From: Verrucomicrobia bacterium 12-59-8
Lineage (GTDB): Bacteria > Verrucomicrobiota > Verrucomicrobiae > Verrucomicrobiales > Verrucomicrobiaceae
Direction of reading: 5' to 3'
Assembly: GCA_002279765.1 (NCBI GenBank)
Contig: NCCR01000227.1
Coordinates: 1 to 7,011 of the forward strand
DNA length: 7,011 bases
The notes under the pieces are model-generated. The model was not told the DNA's origin, made no database searches, and worked only from the letters and a program-made list of their open reading frames with translations. Shown here piece after piece: positions 6,366 to 7,011 of the stretch (its first letter is position 1; every line of letters begins with the position of its first letter). The translations under genes were made by a program, and so were the position numbers.

Positions 6366-7011
6366 CTACTTGCCCTCCAAGAGCGACTGCAAGACGGGAC
6401 CGTCCATGTTTTTCACCTTCAATCCGAGCAAGGCGGCAAGCGTGGGTGCCACGGAGGTGTTGCTGACCGTGCCGCACCGGGCACCCGCCTGGATGCCCGC
6501 GCCCCAGGCGACAAACGCCGCGTGCATGTCCGGCTCTGCGGCGTCAGATCCGTGCGAGCCCTTGGTCACCACATCCGGAGGAGTCACCACCACGTCGCCG
6601 ATCGGCGAGTCCACGAAATTGAAACCGCTCGCCGCCGACAGCACGAGGTCAGCCATCTGCGGATTCTTCGCTGGATCAGGCAGCCCCTGAGCGGCGAAGT
6701 CGCCCTGAGAGATCACGGCTCCCACGCCTTCCAGTTGGCGGAACTGCTCTGCGAGCTTCACCACCTGCGCCGCACGGCCTTCATCCCGCAGCACATAGAT
6801 AAAACAGGCTCCGCCCTGCGCCACGGCGCGGACACTGCCGCCCGTGATGCGCGTCCCGAGCGCGGTGAGCAATCCCTCCTTCCGCAGCAGCACATTCGGC
6901 AGAACTCGCCGGCGGTAGGACACGAAGCCATGATCAGACACCACCGCCAGCGTCGCGCGCCCGCCATGAGTGCGCTGAAGTTCCTGCCAGATTTCTCCCA
7001 CGCACGCGTCC
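6366..7011 (-). CDS. Type I phosphodiesterase / nucleotide pyrophosphatase-like protein, C-terminal part, 5' truncated by window edge
   Basis: The C-terminal part of an alkaline-phosphatase-superfamily hydrolase resembling type I phosphodiesterase/nucleotide pyrophosphatase (PF01663), metal-dependent enzymes that split phosphodiester or pyrophosphate bonds. The frame is open to the window edge; the GTG at 7001 is not a credible start because coding continues upstream. From that codon, the metal-binding VVSDHGF motif is at 20-26 and the second metal-site histidine is in KGSHG (147-151). It is followed by DMHAAFVAWGAGI (158-170) and NTSVAPTLAALLGL (181-194), which are typical of the C-terminal end of this family. 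The N-terminal half with the catalytic Thr or Ser nucleophile is outside the window, so substrate class cannot be judged. The gene ends with TAG, eight bases from the stop of the convergent transferase gene. Confidence 0.82.
   Translation of the reverse strand, partial: DACVGEIWQELQRTHGGRATLAVVSDHGFVSYRRRVLPNVLLRKEGLLTALGTRITGGSVRAVAQGGACFIYVLRDEGRAAQVVKLAEQFRQLEGVGAVISQGDFAAQGLPDPAKNPQMADLVLSAASGFNFVDSPIGDVVVTPPDVVTKGSHGSDAAEPDMHAAFVAWGAGIQAGARCGTVSNTSVAPTLAALLGLKVKNMDGPVLQSLLEGK

Overview
The window looks like a chromosomal segment of a Verrucomicrobiota or Planctomycetota bacterium, more likely a Verrucomicrobiaceae-type organism. The main reason is the pairing of a DUF1553 (PSD1) protein with a Tat-exported DUF1501 protein, gene families strongly expanded in those phyla. 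DNA is GC-rich, no clear Shine-Dalgarno sequence precedes any start that lies within the window, and no phage, transposon, tRNA, rRNA or CRISPR signature was seen. The taxonomic call is inference from gene content only.

Layout, left to right: (1) the 3' part of a DUF1553 gene on + (to 1175); (2) a 61-bp convergent gap holding two tandem, covarying hairpins; (3) a DUF1501 gene on - (2649 to 1237); (4) a short upstream region, then on - a Fic-family AMP-transferase gene (3814 to 3023) whose winged-helix C-terminal tail (3022 to 2813) is still in frame but cut off by one TAG codon; (5) an 81-bp gap with three tandem 11-12 bp repeats just upstream of fic; (6) on - a 572-residue DUF4407 membrane/coiled-coil protein (5614 to 3896); (7) an 83-bp divergent promoter region; (8) on + a 219-residue protein resembling bacterial aminoacyl-tRNA-protein transferases (5698 to 6357); (9) after an 8-bp convergent gap, the C-terminal part of a type I phosphodiesterase/nucleotide pyrophosphatase-like protein on - (6366 to the window edge).

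How the genes relate: DUF1553 and DUF1501 proteins are usually neighbours and probably act together in the exported metabolism of these bacteria, but here they converge on each other. The DUF4407 and fic genes are co-oriented and close enough to share a transcript, though no known functional link joins them. The transferase and the phosphodiesterase look like independent housekeeping or accessory genes. The most unusual element is the Fic locus: an inhibitory-motif Fic enzyme, an amber stop precisely in the linker before its DNA-binding tail, and a repeat array at its 5' end that could be the operator that tail would bind. I see no convincing complete new multi-gene system.
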